A stretch of 64,000 nucleotides of DNA from contig NMRB01000949.1 of NCBI GenBank assembly GCA_002633025.1, forward strand, positions 1 through 64,000, in the 5' to 3' direction. The stretch is from Notospermus geniculatus. Lineage: Eukaryota; Nemertea; Pilidiophora; Heteronemertea; Lineidae. Of the stretch, positions 44,055 to 55,602 are shown one piece after another (the first letter of the stretch is position 1; every line of letters starts with the position of its first letter). The notes beneath the pieces were generated by a model. The model was not told the DNA's origin and made no database searches. It saw only the letters and a program-made list of their open reading frames with translations. The position numbers and the translations under genes were made by a program.

Positions 44055-45852
44055 GTATAGGCCTACTTGCAAGTAGATTCACACTGTTTAGAACATGAAT
44101 CAATCTGGATTCAGTGAACTGCAATGCCATTGATCTATTGATGTCCAAGCGTTTTCACGAAGAATACAAAATTGGTTACGCAGGTACGGGTGAGGAAACC
44201 AGTAGCTGTTGTTTCTCTCAGTACATGAATTATTAGTCCTTTTTAAAAAAATTTTAAAAGTAGAAAATCAACATGTGATTTTTGCAGCTACATTGTACTT
44301 GATGCGAATGTAAAATATGACATGTGTACGAATGTATACATGTACGTACATGTAAGTCTAAAAGTATTTGACATGAGTACCTAACATTGCAAAAATGAGC
44401 AGAATGATAAAATTCAGTTCCCTTGTGTGTACTAGTTTTCATAAGCAGTCATTATATTACCGACCAAAAAAATTTTAAAATGAAAATCAGCAAGTGCTTT
44501 GTGCAACCACTTGAGGCGAATTCAAAATCGGGCATCTGTACAAGTGTCTGCATTTTAACGTGAGTACCTAATGTAACATTCATTTTGCACTGTTCAGTGA
44601 GTTCTTTATTGATGAACAAAAATTAAATTCAGCTCTCCTGTTTGTCGTGGTTGTTATAAGTAACATAAAACAACGCCAATTTGGGTCTATTCTTGTGGTG
44701 AAAGTTCTGACATCAATATAGTGAACAAACTTCATAGGTGTCTACATTGTAAATACGGTCGTATTCGTTTCTCTGCAACGAATACTATTTATTTCATTTC
44801 AATACAATTACCAATTACGAATACCATTTACCATTTCATTTCAAATATCATTTCATTTATACCTTTTGATCATGAACTATCCTGTCCTGTGGATAGACAT
44901 TGGTATAGAAACGCACAAATACCGGTGTAAGGTTTTGCAGTGTTCCCTTCTTATTGTCTGACGGAATAAGCTGCGACTTAATAACAGGGCACACACAGAG
45001 AAACGTGTCGATCTATCAGCCTGTGTTTCCAAAACAATAAATGAACTCATTGACACACAGAAACACTGTCAGATGTAACACCGGCAATAAAGTCATTACA
45101 ATTAATCAATGCAGCATACTTCATCTTTGAATTATTCTTAATGTAAAAATCACGGTTTATATTTCGTTGGGAAAATCCTATTATGTAGCTTCAAAGCAGT
45201 ACAAGGGCACTCCCTGCTTCAGTACCCTCGTTCAGAAATGGCATTTCTCTATGATGCAGGCGCGAAAACACCTCTGGAATCCATCGTCCATTCTTTCAAA
45301 AAAAGTCATCACCATTCAGTCTCATTCGAAACAGTGTCACACATACTATACACACACACGCAGCTCCTCATCCATTCAATTATCCAAATGCTAAGACATC
45401 ATTAGGGAGACATCCTTATGGCCTGGAGACACCGTCCAATCCATGCAACTGAACATGAGCAGCATTCTAGTAGGTTTTTATTAGACGGAATGCCAAAGGA
45501 TCATGACATTGTGACAGGCATCCATTGGTTGATACAGCGACCTCATCGCCCGATGAAAAAAACCCACGGTGCACGTTCCTTCTTCCGATTACTACATGAT
45601 TGATGAGGACGGTGAAGAAAGTGTCTTAGGTTCATAAGGGATACTCTCAAATACGAGTCCCTGGACAGTCACTTGTTTATATCTGTGTAGCTCAGTCATC
45701 GACCAGAGAACAACGATACATTATAAAGTCATTTTAAATCCCGGTTGTCAGAATGTACTGAAGAAAGTTGATTCGTCATTAACGCCATTAACGTGAGGAT
45801 GTGAAGGTTTCTATAAAGCATTACGTTTACCCAGTTGTTGTGGTCAAAACAT
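44055..45852. other. No recognised gene; degenerate 220-base tandem
   Basis: Two diverged copies of a segment of about 200 bases follow each other (44245-44440 and 44465-44640; shared words AAAAAAATTTTAAAA and GTGAGTACCTAA/TGAGTACCTAAC). 44780-44870 is low-complexity (ATTTCATTTCA, TACCATTTAC). No exon-like frame. Confidence 0.45.
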
Positions 45853-45854
45853 TA

Positions 45855-45970
45855 GGGAGGTTTAGAAATCAAACGATAAACGTAACCGTTAACGACAACG
45901 TTATTATTTTTCGTATGAAAAATAACGTTGTCGTAAAGTTTAGGTTTATCGTTTCATTTCTAAACCTCCC
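45855..45970. mobile_element. GGGAGGTTTAGAAATCAAACG-type MITE, copy 2
   Basis: TA flanks (45853-45854 and 45971-45972). A nearly complete 116-bp hairpin with arms GGGAGGTTTAGAAATCAAAC and AACGACAACGTTATT, with a short loop. Confidence 0.9.
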
Positions 45971-45972
45971 TA

Positions 45973-46459
45973 TTGTTTGCAGGATGTTATACTATGCGTT
46001 TAAAAAAAATGGTGTTATTTGATCAGAGCTGAAAATACTAAGGCCGATATCAATGTACAGCAAACTCTACAACAGTGCCGATTTTCTCCACTACGTTACA
46101 CAAATAGACACTGTCATCGACCAGTCGCCGCCATGTTTGACCGCATCACTCCTCCTAATGGAGTTACCGTTAGGAGCCTAATCACAATTGGTAGATATTT
46201 TTCCATTTAACCTTCCGCTGCACTACTTTTCAAGATGGTAACCTTCGAACGATATACCAGAGGGTGTTGGTTGAACCTCGTCCCAAGAATCTCTAGTGTC
46301 AAGATTGCAATGTACAGCGGTGCATCTCTATCAAGGACAACCTTGCAACTAACAAATGTGGTCTTTAACCTGAGTTTTTTCGGTTAGTCAGTTGAAAATA
46401 AAGCTTATTGGTATCCTTGGAGGCGTGTCTTCCTTGCAGAGGCGTCGACCATAAGCTAG
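45973..46459. other. Unassigned sequence
   Basis: No gene or clear repeat recognised. Confidence 0.4.
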
Positions 46460-46461
46460 TA

Positions 46462-47502
46462 TAGAGGTTTTTCACCGACGTCACAACTCAACGCTAATGA
46501 GCTAATTGATACATAATTAGCCATGTGCTTGGCCGTCAGTAATGCAAACTCAAACTCAATGTAATTCAGCACTAATTGTCTGTTTTTACAACAGACAGGT
46601 ATCATTCAATCATCAGACTGCTGTCGAACATGTGATTTTATTTGACAAATACTAAGAAACTGAAATGATAAGAAAGGTAGTTTGGAAAATATTCCACTAC
46701 TTAAAATCTGATTTCTTTCAGTAAACCCCATTGACACTGACGGCCAATATCAGACTGGGCCGTCACGCGGTACCGTGATGGAAACGTGCACGTGACTTTG
46801 TCGCGCCCAACCGCGCAATGACTGTACAAAATACAATATTTGTAGAAAAATACAATATTAATAGAAAACACCTACAATCCTGCGTGGAGGGGACGGAAAC
46901 TTCTCACCGTGAATTTATACAATTATTGTCAATAAACAAGCAAGAATTCACTGTGTCATACTCACGTTTAAAGATTTTGCAGGCAATTTTCGACCGAAAT
47001 TTACCTCGACAGCCGTAATGGCAGGCCTGCCATGCCTACCTGCATTATATGCCATCTTCGGCGCCATAAACGCCTGCAAAGCCTGAAATTCAGTTCAGGT
47101 ATGTAGATAAGATGATAGAGATTGCATTTGGACAGGTCATTTTAAAATGACGCTTTTTTTAAACGATTGACGCTTTTTTGAAATTAGACGTGCTAAAGTC
47201 TCTTATCTTCGGGTGGCCTCGGTTAGCCGCGATTGTTGTTGTAATCTTCACAACCATTGTAAAACGTTGACTTCAACTGCCCCGTGATATCACGCTGCAG
47301 CGCGACCACCATTCCCACCATGCTCGGCGAGCAGTTGTGCGGTTGCGCCACATTCGATCCACTTCCTCTTTTCACCACGGAAGTCACGGCAAAGCGCGAA
47401 TCACGGTACCGCGTGACGGCCCACAGTCTGAATATGGCCACACACACCAGTTCTTGTGAGTTCTATGCTAATTAGGGTGTGACGTCACGTGAAGAACCTC
47501 TA
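46462..47502. mobile_element. 1.04-kb TIR element, TAGAGGTTTTTCAC ends, with inner inverted repeat
   Basis: TA flanks (46460-46461 and 47503-47504). The left TAGAGGTTTTTCACCGACGT and the inverse right TAGAGGTTCTTCACGTGACG pair. A second inverted pair lies inside: 46741-46778 and 47401-47440, words GGCCAATATCAGACTG and CGTCACGCGGTACCGTGA. The 66- and 74-codon frames inside have no transposase features. Confidence 0.75.
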
Positions 47503-47504
47503 TA

Positions 47505-48483
47505 AGAGAAGGTCTAATGAATGATAAACGCGTAGCGTTGCTATTGTTGGGCATTCAAACGAGACAAACAAACACCTGTGGATGGTTTCTCTCATCCGGT
47601 AGTGAAATCAATTCGAACAAGAATATAGAAAATTCTGTTACATGCAATAAAAATTGCTCCTTTTTTCGCTGCCAGCAAATACGTTGTAGTTATTTCGATT
47701 TCCCCGTTGGGCTGGCAACTGATATAATCTTGGAATTTGCCGTTAGAAATAAATCAATCACACCGGAAGATTAATCAGTGAGATAGACAATCTTGCACTT
47801 GGAATAAGAAGGTGTTGAGGCATTCGTTGTGGCGTATTGAATCGGCTCATCGGCAAGATATGGTTGCTGTTGTTTGGAAAGGTTTACGGGAAGCTTGCCA
47901 GTGTTGGTGGATAAGAAAATGCAAACCCGTCGCCAGTGGGTTTACGTTCCAACAACACCACTGGAAAGGGCTGACGACTTCAGGAATACTGCGCATGCGC
48001 GATATACTAATTTTGAGGCGAATCACACCAAGGCTGGCACCCGCGGCATGATGTTCCCAGCTAAACTACCCGTTTGAAATTGCTCTAATACTCAAACAAC
48101 TTCGTGTTTTGGGGGTATTANCTGGGAAGTTAACCATAGGTTTGCTTCTACCATTCCTAGTATTGAAGTCTGGTCTACACTGCTTGTGATTGGCTCTCCA
48201 GCATCCAATACCTGACAATGTTATTTCTATTAGAGACACTAATGCTTTGCCTTGGCCCATGTTTACACTGTATGGTACATGTATGTTTCAATTAATTGTC
48301 AAATAAAAATTTTGTCTCTCTCTCTCCCTCTCTCTCTAACAAATCCAACCCCTGGACAGACGTATGAATGGACAATGACGTCATCATCGTATTTCGATTC
48401 CGTTTATCGTTTATTTTCTGAACATCTCACTGAAGCGTATAAATCCGTCATAGAAAGCCAAAGGCTGCCAGGAATGCCAACGA
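47505..48483. other. No recognised gene
   Basis: Contains a weak hairpin (47898-47969, CCAGTGTTGGTGG), a single n (48121) and a CT-rich microsatellite (48314-48338). Confidence 0.4.
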
Positions 48484-48547
48484 CATCGAATTTTTATCAG
48501 ATTAAAGGGGGCCTTATGGCCCCCTTTAATCTGATAAAAATTCGATG
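48484..48547. repeat. Perfect 30-bp stem, 4-base loop hairpin
   Basis: CATCGAATTTTTATCAGATT followed by AAAGGGGGCC pairs base for base with the following arm around TTAT. The 64-nt size is like a small structured RNA or a minimal foldback element. No U-run terminator or Pol III promoter was seen nearby. Confidence 0.92.
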
Positions 48548-48904
48548 ATACAACGTGATAAGTCATTTTTGAGAAACTAGGCAATACCCGTTTGGTGGCG
48601 GAACTGCTAAATTCATGCGTCATTAGGAGCGCTGGAGGTAATTAGTGAGGTTAAGATCTGGTCCGACTCCCACTCCCGTTCCGACTCCGAGGGGCCAAAT
48701 GTTAGGATTTTTCAAGTCTATGAGTCGGAGATGAATTTACCACCCAGGCGGGTTCTGCTCGTTCTCCTAGAATGAGTAAACACCATTGCTTTGGAAAACC
48801 TGTTGTATTTGATGACGTAGTTCCCAAAAAGGAATCCTCTGGAGTGGGAATCGAGACTCAGAACGTAATCTTAACCTCCCTAATGTCGTCATCCCCGTTC
48901 GAGT
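48548..48904. other. Unassigned sequence
   Basis: A short degenerate repeat CCGACTCC/CCCACTCC lies near 48662-48690. No gene. Confidence 0.4.
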
Positions 48905-49108
48905 GGCGTAATGACGTCATTCCGCCGCACATGACGTTGCCGACGTCACGGATGACGCGACGGCAATCTCGGTGACGTCATGACGTCAAAAGGCCTGAAC
49001 AGCATTGTTATTTTCGTTAATATCTTAAAGCCCCACTGTATTGAATTGAAAAACGCAAATCATCGCCGCGATTCTTGACGTCAGTGCACGACGTCACGAC
49101 GTGTAAAA
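48905..49108. promoter_or_regulatory. Cluster of CRE-like TGACGTCA words
   Basis: AATGACGTCATT (about 48910), ATGACGTTG, CGACGTCAC, GGTGACGTCATGACGTCAAA (about 48971-48990), TTGACGTCAG (about 49076) and CGACGTCAC lie within about 200 bases. TGACGTCA is the CREB/ATF binding site. With no gene start in sight the role is unknown; the words could also be part of a repeat. Confidence 0.4.
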
Positions 49109-49298
49109 TGTACTGCGCTCCATCTGAATACATTGAAACTCTCCCTGTCGTTTTTTCTAATGTGTGCTGAAAACTAGGCCTTGATTCTCTGAAGTACGTA
49201 TCAGACAAGCATTTTGGGGACCTACAAGAGGCTATGAGACCTCTTTGTGCTCTCTCCTAACATTTTCAAAATAGCATAAAATTCAATACAGTGGGGCT
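49029..49298. mobile_element. 270-bp TTAA MITE, AGCCCCACTGTATTGAATT ends
   Basis: Exact TTAA flanks (49025-49028 and 49299-49302). The terminal AGCCCCACTGTATTGAATT is inverted perfectly at the right. piggyBac-like by target site (inference). Part of the CRE-like cluster lies in its left half. Confidence 0.9.
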
Positions 49299-49344
49299 TT
49301 AATACATGTATTTCGAAAACTAAGTGATATCAAAATTCGGGCTT

Positions 49345-49464
49345 CGTAAGGACACTCCCCAGGCCGTCTGCACTTGCATACCAAGTTTGGCGGCGATCCG
49401 TTCATTAGTCTCGGAGAAAATCGCGAACAAACAAACAAACAAACACACAAACAAACAAACAAAC
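49345..49464 (+). repeat. Retroposon-like tail ending in (CAAA)n
   Basis: GGCGGCGATCCGTTCATTAG, then TCTCGGAGAAAAT and about ten ACAA/CAAA units (49423-49463). This combination is a recurrent 3' end of repeats in marine invertebrates, as far as I know. The body of the element is not recognised. Confidence 0.5.
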
Positions 49465-50508
49465 TCTTGTCAAATTTTAGTATGATAACGACAAATAACA
49501 AAAGAGGAAACGGACACGACGTTCCTATTCACGTCGTGCGTGTAACGTTATGACGTTACACATATTCCGCGCCGGATTCGAACGATTCTTCTCCACTATA
49601 TCCACCGGGACCCGTGCGATTTTCCCCACCCAGCGGCTTCCGTGGATTTTAGAGACTCTACGGGTCCATTACGATTTTCATTTTCATTTTCCCCGGGGAT
49701 CAGGGGCAATCTGTCTGTTTTTACTCGCCGTACGGGCTCCGCAGTGGGTATGTGGCGGTGGCTTTACTCAGTATGCACTGCACACGTCTTGTGCACAAAC
49801 AGGAGGAATTACAAGCTCTAATGGCTGAGACCTCTTCCTCTGGAAAACAAATTTTCAGAGCCTGCATATGCACGGGGAAAAGTCTTTCGTATCGTGAAAT
49901 GGTCTCTTCTACGTTATTTGGATGACGGAGCCATGACGTCTCCGATCCGTGAAGTTAATGTTAATGTGTTCAACGTGATTGCATTGGCAGCCGAATCTGA
50001 ATCAGGAATAGATCTGATTAAGACTACACTACCTCATGGAACTCCAGCGTAATTGGCTCAGGGAGGTAGTAACCGCCCATGACAACTCCGCTGCGTAAAT
50101 CAATCCAAATCGAATCTCGTACGCTCTATCGCTTCACAACGACCCTTTTTCTTACACTTCAATTCGATTTTAGATCGTTATGCGACTGCCAACGTTGGCA
50201 CTCTCGTTGGATCTCATTGGGAAAGGGATCTGCATTAATCAAACCGTCTTGGCCCTTTGTATCATCATTGATGGAAAGTGTTTTCGATCGGCTAAGATAA
50301 CACTATCGGTGTATTTGATATACCACAGAGGATAACCATGAATGCCCAATAGCCTACTCTGCTAAGACGAAAGTGAACGAAGACACCAACTTTAGAACTT
50401 CCGTCACAAAGAGTTTCGTGTAGTTTGAAAGTTATATACTTTTGAAAAGAAGTAGTGTGCAAAAGCCCGCTGGAACCTAGGGATCAAATTAATAGCGAAT
50501 TCTCCAGC
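49465..50508. other. No recognised gene in about 1 kb
   Basis: Frames such as 49550-49828 (+) show no family features. Confidence 0.4.
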
Positions 50509-50707
50509 CTGCCGCACACGGGAGCTCTCTGCTGTTATTCGAGACCGTTTGCTCAGCAGATAGCTCACCGAAAAATACGCGCACACGCGAGCTTTCTGCC
50601 TCGCGAGGCAAAAAACTCACCGAAATTACGCGCACACACGCGAGCTATCTGCTGAGCAAAAAGTCTCGAATGACTTTTGCTCAGCAGATAGCTCCACTGT
50701 GCGGCAG
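50509..50707. repeat. 199-bp nested palindromes, CTGCCGCACA ends
   Basis: The outer ends CTGCCGCACACGGGAGCTCT and inverse (CTGCCGCACAGTGGAGCTAT) pair. An inner pair uses TTCGAGACCGTTTGCTCAGC and its inverse. The 16-base word GCTCAGCAGATAGCTC or its inverse occurs three times. Confidence 0.85.
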
Positions 50708-50756
50708 ACTTTATTGGCAGTGGTGAATGCTGAAGGTTCTAGATATAATGTCAGCT

Positions 50757-51326
50757 AATGCGGATGTCAGGTCACACTGCGATTGCCTGCGCTACGACGG
50801 AACAGTCGGCATCAGGTGTCACAAGCACGGTCAGGTCACAAAAACGAAACATGCGTACGATCGTCGTGGAACAGGCAGCATCCGCGCGCAGGGAATCGTA
50901 ACCGTGTTCAGGTCACCTGCGACTACAGCATCGCAAAGTTCTGGCAATCATGTGACTTGTGATCATGTGACTTTTTCAAGATGGCAGCGCCCATGCAGGG
51001 TATGAAAATGCTCGTCACTGATTGGTTAACTAAAACAGACCAACTTTTGGTTAATCGCACGACGTCGCAACTCAAGTCAGGTCGACTGCGACTGGATTAC
51101 GTCGCGATCATGATTCGTCGTGGCGCAGAAGTTGAACATGTTCAACTCTTGCGATCCGTGATCTTTTTGGTCGGCGACTGATCCCGATCGTCGCAAGTGA
51201 GACGCAACTGCAGTCATGTCACACCAGATCGGCGACTGATTTGTTCCACGCTGTCGTGCTTCAGACGCAAAGTGATCCAGAAAAGTCAGTTCTGTGCCAT
51301 CGCAAGGTCGACCTGACATCCGCATT
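50757..51326. repeat. 570-bp TIR element, AATGCGGATGTCAGGTC ends
   Basis: AATGCGGATGTCAGGTC at the left is inverted exactly at 51310-51326. The interior is rich in GCGATC, GTCGCA and CAGGTCAC words on both strands, giving partial self-complementarity. No ORF of note. Confidence 0.78.
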
Positions 51327-52390
51327 GAGAGAAAAACATTGTCACTGGTTATGGGGTCCATTCTGAAAACCAGGCTACCATTTCAGTCACGTCGGCAACA
51401 CTTGTTGCCATCCCCAGGCAGACATGTAAGTCCCCAGTGTTTGTATTGTTAAATCACTATTATTATCTTATACGGCACACCATAGACAGTTTACTTTGAG
51501 GGATCTTACTTCAGTAGCTTCGCATACCAACGAGAAACGCTGAGTGATGTTAGCGGTAATTTACATTCAAAGGCTCAACGCCATGGTGCGAGTTCACAAT
51601 GATCATGACAATCATGAATCTCACTTTCCAATCTTTTTGACACCTGCGCTCAGACTTTTCGGATATGAGTCGTTTCCTTTTGGCTCAGATCACGGGGACG
51701 TGATTTATGGATTACAGGGCGGATGATGCAAGCTACACACGTGGATACTCATATTTACCCTTGATACTGTGCCTCGGAGACTGCCAATCATGTGACAAGT
51801 GAATGCAGTGCCTTAACCCCATCTACCCCCAGAGTCGAGCAGACAGCATCTTCTGTCAAAGATTTCTCACATCCTATGGTACCAATTGAAAAATACTTGA
51901 AGAATCGTTGTTCCTGTCCACCATCTGAAAAATGTTTCTTCAATTTTTTTCCGATTCATTTTCGATGTTCTTAGAAAACTTCAACATAAGATACTGCCTG
52001 CTCAAACCTGGGGTCAGATGAGTTAATGTTTTTTCTTTACATTGTAATTAATGTACATGTACATTATTGTTCATGCGTATTCATACATGTACTACGTAGA
52101 ATTGCATGCAAGGATCCCAAATCGTACCTCCCCAGAACCCACTTTACAGGGCCAGTAATGCCCTAGGGTCTTGGCCCTTTCAAGTTGTAACTTCAGTTTC
52201 GTAATAATAAAACTTCTTACGAATGAAACCCACTTCAATACATCTCACTAAGCTTTAAATAGATTCACCGCCTTTGCCCGAAGGCTCCTTCGGATTAAAC
52301 ATGATTGACTAAAATACTCTTTCAGTTCCTGACTGTCCCTTTTATCGTAATACCCATTCTATCATCTTAATTACTTCCTAAAGTTAAAAA
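51327..52390. other. No recognised gene in about 1 kb
   Basis: Nothing recognised beyond ACATGTAC words (52054-52090). Confidence 0.4.
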
Positions 52391-52680
52391 AAGTTAAAGT
52401 TTGGGTTTATAGTCTGATATCAACAACGGTAGAGGTTTTCATCCAACTTTACACTTTAACCCCAGTCTGTCCTGAAACCTTTCAGTAGAACTCAGATGAG
52501 CTGCTTATTCAGCGCTACAATGGAGCATTTCCGACCGGTACCCATTTATACACCTGGGTGGAGAGAGGTCAGTGAGGCAAAGAGACTTGCCCAAAGTCTC
52601 ACGCCCGGTGGGATTCGAACCCGGGACCCTCTGACCGCTAGCCGGAAACCCGAACTACAACACCACCGAGCTCATCCTTC
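52391..52680 (-). mobile_element. tRNA-derived SINE, intact head
   Basis: On the minus strand the head reads GAGCTCGGTGGTGTTGTAG (52657-52675), then a B box GGTTCGAATCC (52611-52621), the internal Pol III promoter of tRNA-derived SINEs. A conserved middle follows (GACTTTGGGCAAGTCTCTTT, CTCTCTCCACCCAGGTGTAT) and a tail with TGATATCAGACTATAAAC. The second copy at 60323-60787 aligns over the full length. The middle recalls the conserved central domains of animal SINE superfamilies, but I cannot name which one. Confidence 0.82.
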
Positions 52681-52776
52681 TTAAGCTTGCACAAGATACT
52701 ATTCATTTTGGGTTACAGCCATACTCACCAAAGCAAAACAAAAACTGGGGAAAAATTGTCACATAATGCATATATT

Positions 52777-53283
52777 CATAAAGGAATCACACATGAAGGT
52801 TCAACTTACAAATTTAGTATTTTTTAAATATGGACAGTATCCCTAAAACCTCAACAGATTTCCATATTCTGACTCTTCCATATGATAGGCAATACCCTTC
52901 TGCATGTTAAGTGAAAATTTTGTTGAATTCAGACTTGTAATGTAGTTGATCTTATGATACGAAAGGACTGAATTAATAAGAACCCCCCACGAACGATGAG
53001 AGCGCAGGGTCATCTGGTGTACATTTGAATAGGCTAACGTACATTTGCACGTGGAACACTAATTGTGCTGCAAATACATGTAGCCCTGTTATCATCAGAA
53101 ATGGAATTCAAGGCATCAAGTTGACAGATTCATGTTCCCCACTGCCATAAAAAAGTTGAAGCCCCTGCCTATTGCGTAAAGCCAAAATTCAGGCAGTGAG
53201 AGATATCTGGTGGCAACACATGAAGTGTATCCCTCAGTTACTTCATCGTTCGCAGTTAAATCTTTATGTTTGATTGCTTTATG
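52777..53283 (+). mobile_element. 507-bp element with 7-base target duplication, copy 2
   Basis: Flanked by ATATATT (52770-52776 and 53284-53290). It aligns over its whole length with 36432-36931 (landmarks GATTTCCAT, AATAGGCTAACGTACATTTG, AAGCCAAAATTCAGGCA). Confidence 0.87.
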
Positions 53284-53290
53284 ATATATT

Positions 53291-53840
53291 GTAATGCAAC
53301 TATATCATTATGGCGGGGTACTTTCTCACATCTACACATCAACCGAAGCTTTCCCGGCCAAACCTGCCATCAACAACGTATGAAATTACGACATATCTAT
53401 TTCTAAGTATGGAACAAGATACCATAACATTTCCTGTAAAAGTATGCACTTACATGATCAAAGTGTGAGGAGGAATTCAAACAGAGCACGTTTGCTGAAG
53501 AAGCGATCATATTGTCATCCACTGAAACCTATATCAGCCCAAAGCCTTTGATGTGTTCAGGAAACGTTTTTCGAGAGAATGGTTGGTTTTCTCTCGCGTC
53601 ATTGCTGGCTAATGACAGGAACATACAGCGGAAGACTTGCCGAGAATTTGATTATATAAAGCCACCGGAACGCTACCTGTATCAATGAGGTGCCCTGTCA
53701 TTATTGGCAAGAGCAACCAAAAGAAGGAACTGAGGAGCAGATAGAATATCATGATATGTCTAATAGGTGTAATCTAAAAGCTGAATTCAGGCTGACCTAT
53801 GTAAAATGAACTATGAGTGCAGACAGGTCCAGACGCTTTG
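53291..53840. other. Unassigned sequence
   Basis: No gene or repeat recognised. Confidence 0.4.
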
Positions 53841-54268
53841 GCCCATATTTTTAAAGCTGTTTTAACGCTAAAAATCCCTTATCTACCTTAAAAAGTGTTT
53901 TAGATAAAGAGCAAGGTAGGGCATGTCTAACTTCCTGTTGGCTTGTCTTGTCACAGCAAGACTGCATTCCTTGATTCAGCCAATCATCATTTTACATGTA
54001 TCTTAAGCACTCTTGGAAATATGGATTTAAGTTAGAACAGATTTTTGTTGAAACAGGTTTCGGATAGTGGTGTTTACGCAATACATCTTTCCCACGAACC
54101 ATGTTGAAACGCATTTTAACATTAAAACGCTGGCTGAAACAACGTTTCGGTAAGAATAGCGTTTTATCTTAAAGCACTTTTGAAAATATGAATTTAAAAT
54201 GCTTCTTACGTTAGAACAGATTTTTGTTAAAACAGGTTTCGGATAAAACAGATTTGAAAATATGGACC
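53841..54268. repeat. 428-bp TIR element, GGCCCATATTTTTAAA ends
   Basis: GGCCCATATTTTTAAAGCTG with TTTTA at the left pairs with the inverse of TAAAACAGATTTGAAAATAT-GGACC at the right. An internal repeated module (GTTAGAACAGATTTTTGTTG, then AAACAGGTTTCGGATA) occurs at about 54031-54066 and 54210-54246. Confidence 0.72.
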
Positions 54269-54651
54269 TTTGTATATTGCAGTTAAACGGCTGTTCTGTC
54301 AAACACCGCTTCGTATGGTCAGCCCCCTCAAAAATAAAACGGGTTGACAGGACAAGACCAAAGCTTGACGAACACATTCACCATCCAACAGCTGACTTTA
54401 ACGGTTCTCGAAAACGCCCACGCGCATCGACACAAAATATATTCGTGGTACAGCCAAAAGAAGATGAAAGTGAAAAGGCGACCTGTGTCTAACCATGTGT
54501 TCGTTTGTCACGGAGGCAGGCTTTTGAAGACGATCAAATCTCGGCACGTACTTCGACTTGCCGTATCCGTAGCACTTTTTTTCATTCTCAAAAGAGACTG
54601 AAAAAATTGCTTCTTTGTACATGTAACTGCAGTCCAAGATACAAAAGTATC
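54269..54651. other. Unassigned sequence
   Basis: Overlapping frames on both strands (54262-54693) show no family features. Confidence 0.4.
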
Positions 54652-54653
54652 TA

Positions 54654-54930
54654 CACTGTAAGAAATAACAGAGGGTTTTCCAAAAATCCCTGAAGCAGAG
54701 TCTCAGGGACTGGATCTGTAAAATTACTGACGTAAAGAAATGTTAACAGAGGCTTGACTTGAGGCTGACCAAATCATACTGCTCTCAGAAAGCATCATTA
54801 TGGAAAGTCCAATTGAGTCCAACCAATACAGGAAAACATAAATCATACCATGTATGTAAATTTACAGAAAGTTCTGGGGACTCTGCTGCAGGCAATTTCT
54901 GTAAAATTATTACAATAATTTCTAACAGTG
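54654..54930. mobile_element. CACTGTTAGAAAT MITE, copy 2
   Basis: TA flanks (54652-54653 and 54931-54932). The interior aligns with 31533-31820 in inverse orientation (CTCTGCTGCAGGCAATTTCT, AACATTTCTTT inverse). Confidence 0.88.
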
Positions 54931-54932
54931 TA

Positions 54933-55602
54933 GGACTGCAGTTACAAACATCAGTCGCAAAGAAGAAATGCACAAACCGATTCAAAAATTATCAGACAAA
55001 ATGCATGTGCATTACACTCTAACTATCAATTGTCTCCGTGAATGCCAGCTGTTATCATCATAAACAGATCAAAGAAAACCGATCCAATGTCAAAAGTGAT
55101 ACATGATTCACTGATGCATCAGATGGGAAATCAATACTGATCTGCTGTCACAGATATCGATTACGATGTGATTCCCATTCCATCTACATTTTCACAACAC
55201 CACCATCGCCACTCTTCATTCATTCAACCACCAGCACCGAGTTTTGACATCATGCACACATCATTTCACTCAACCTTGGCTGAGTTCACTCAAATGGGGA
55301 AATCCGGTTCTTACCCATCACATGGTGACGGGAATTCTATACGGGCAAAGAGGTGAACACACTGGGGACTTTCTGACGTACGTTGTTTCTCTTATCTGAA
55401 AACGACTCGATGCGGGACCAACCCAGTGCGCATTTCCAGTGGATGTTTCACATTTTGTTCTGTCAATTTGAAAAGGAAAATAAATACCTTATTGAAATTC
55501 CTGGCAGGGTTCATTATTTCAAAACATGAGCTAAACTGGCAGGTTCCTTCCGGAAGAATCTCGCTGACACAGACAGACGTATTACAAGGAAACATCTGAT
55601 GA
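54933..55602. other. Unassigned sequence
   Basis: No gene or repeat recognised. Confidence 0.4.

Noticed and set aside
46818-47018. 66-codon frame inside a TIR element as a transposase remnant
   Set aside because: No catalytic-type motif or zinc-binding pattern is visible, and its length is at chance level.
52611-52680. tRNA-like sequence with a perfect B box
   Set aside because: No cloverleaf or acceptor stem, and it is attached to a SINE body that is repeated at 60 kb. It is the SINE head, not a tRNA gene.
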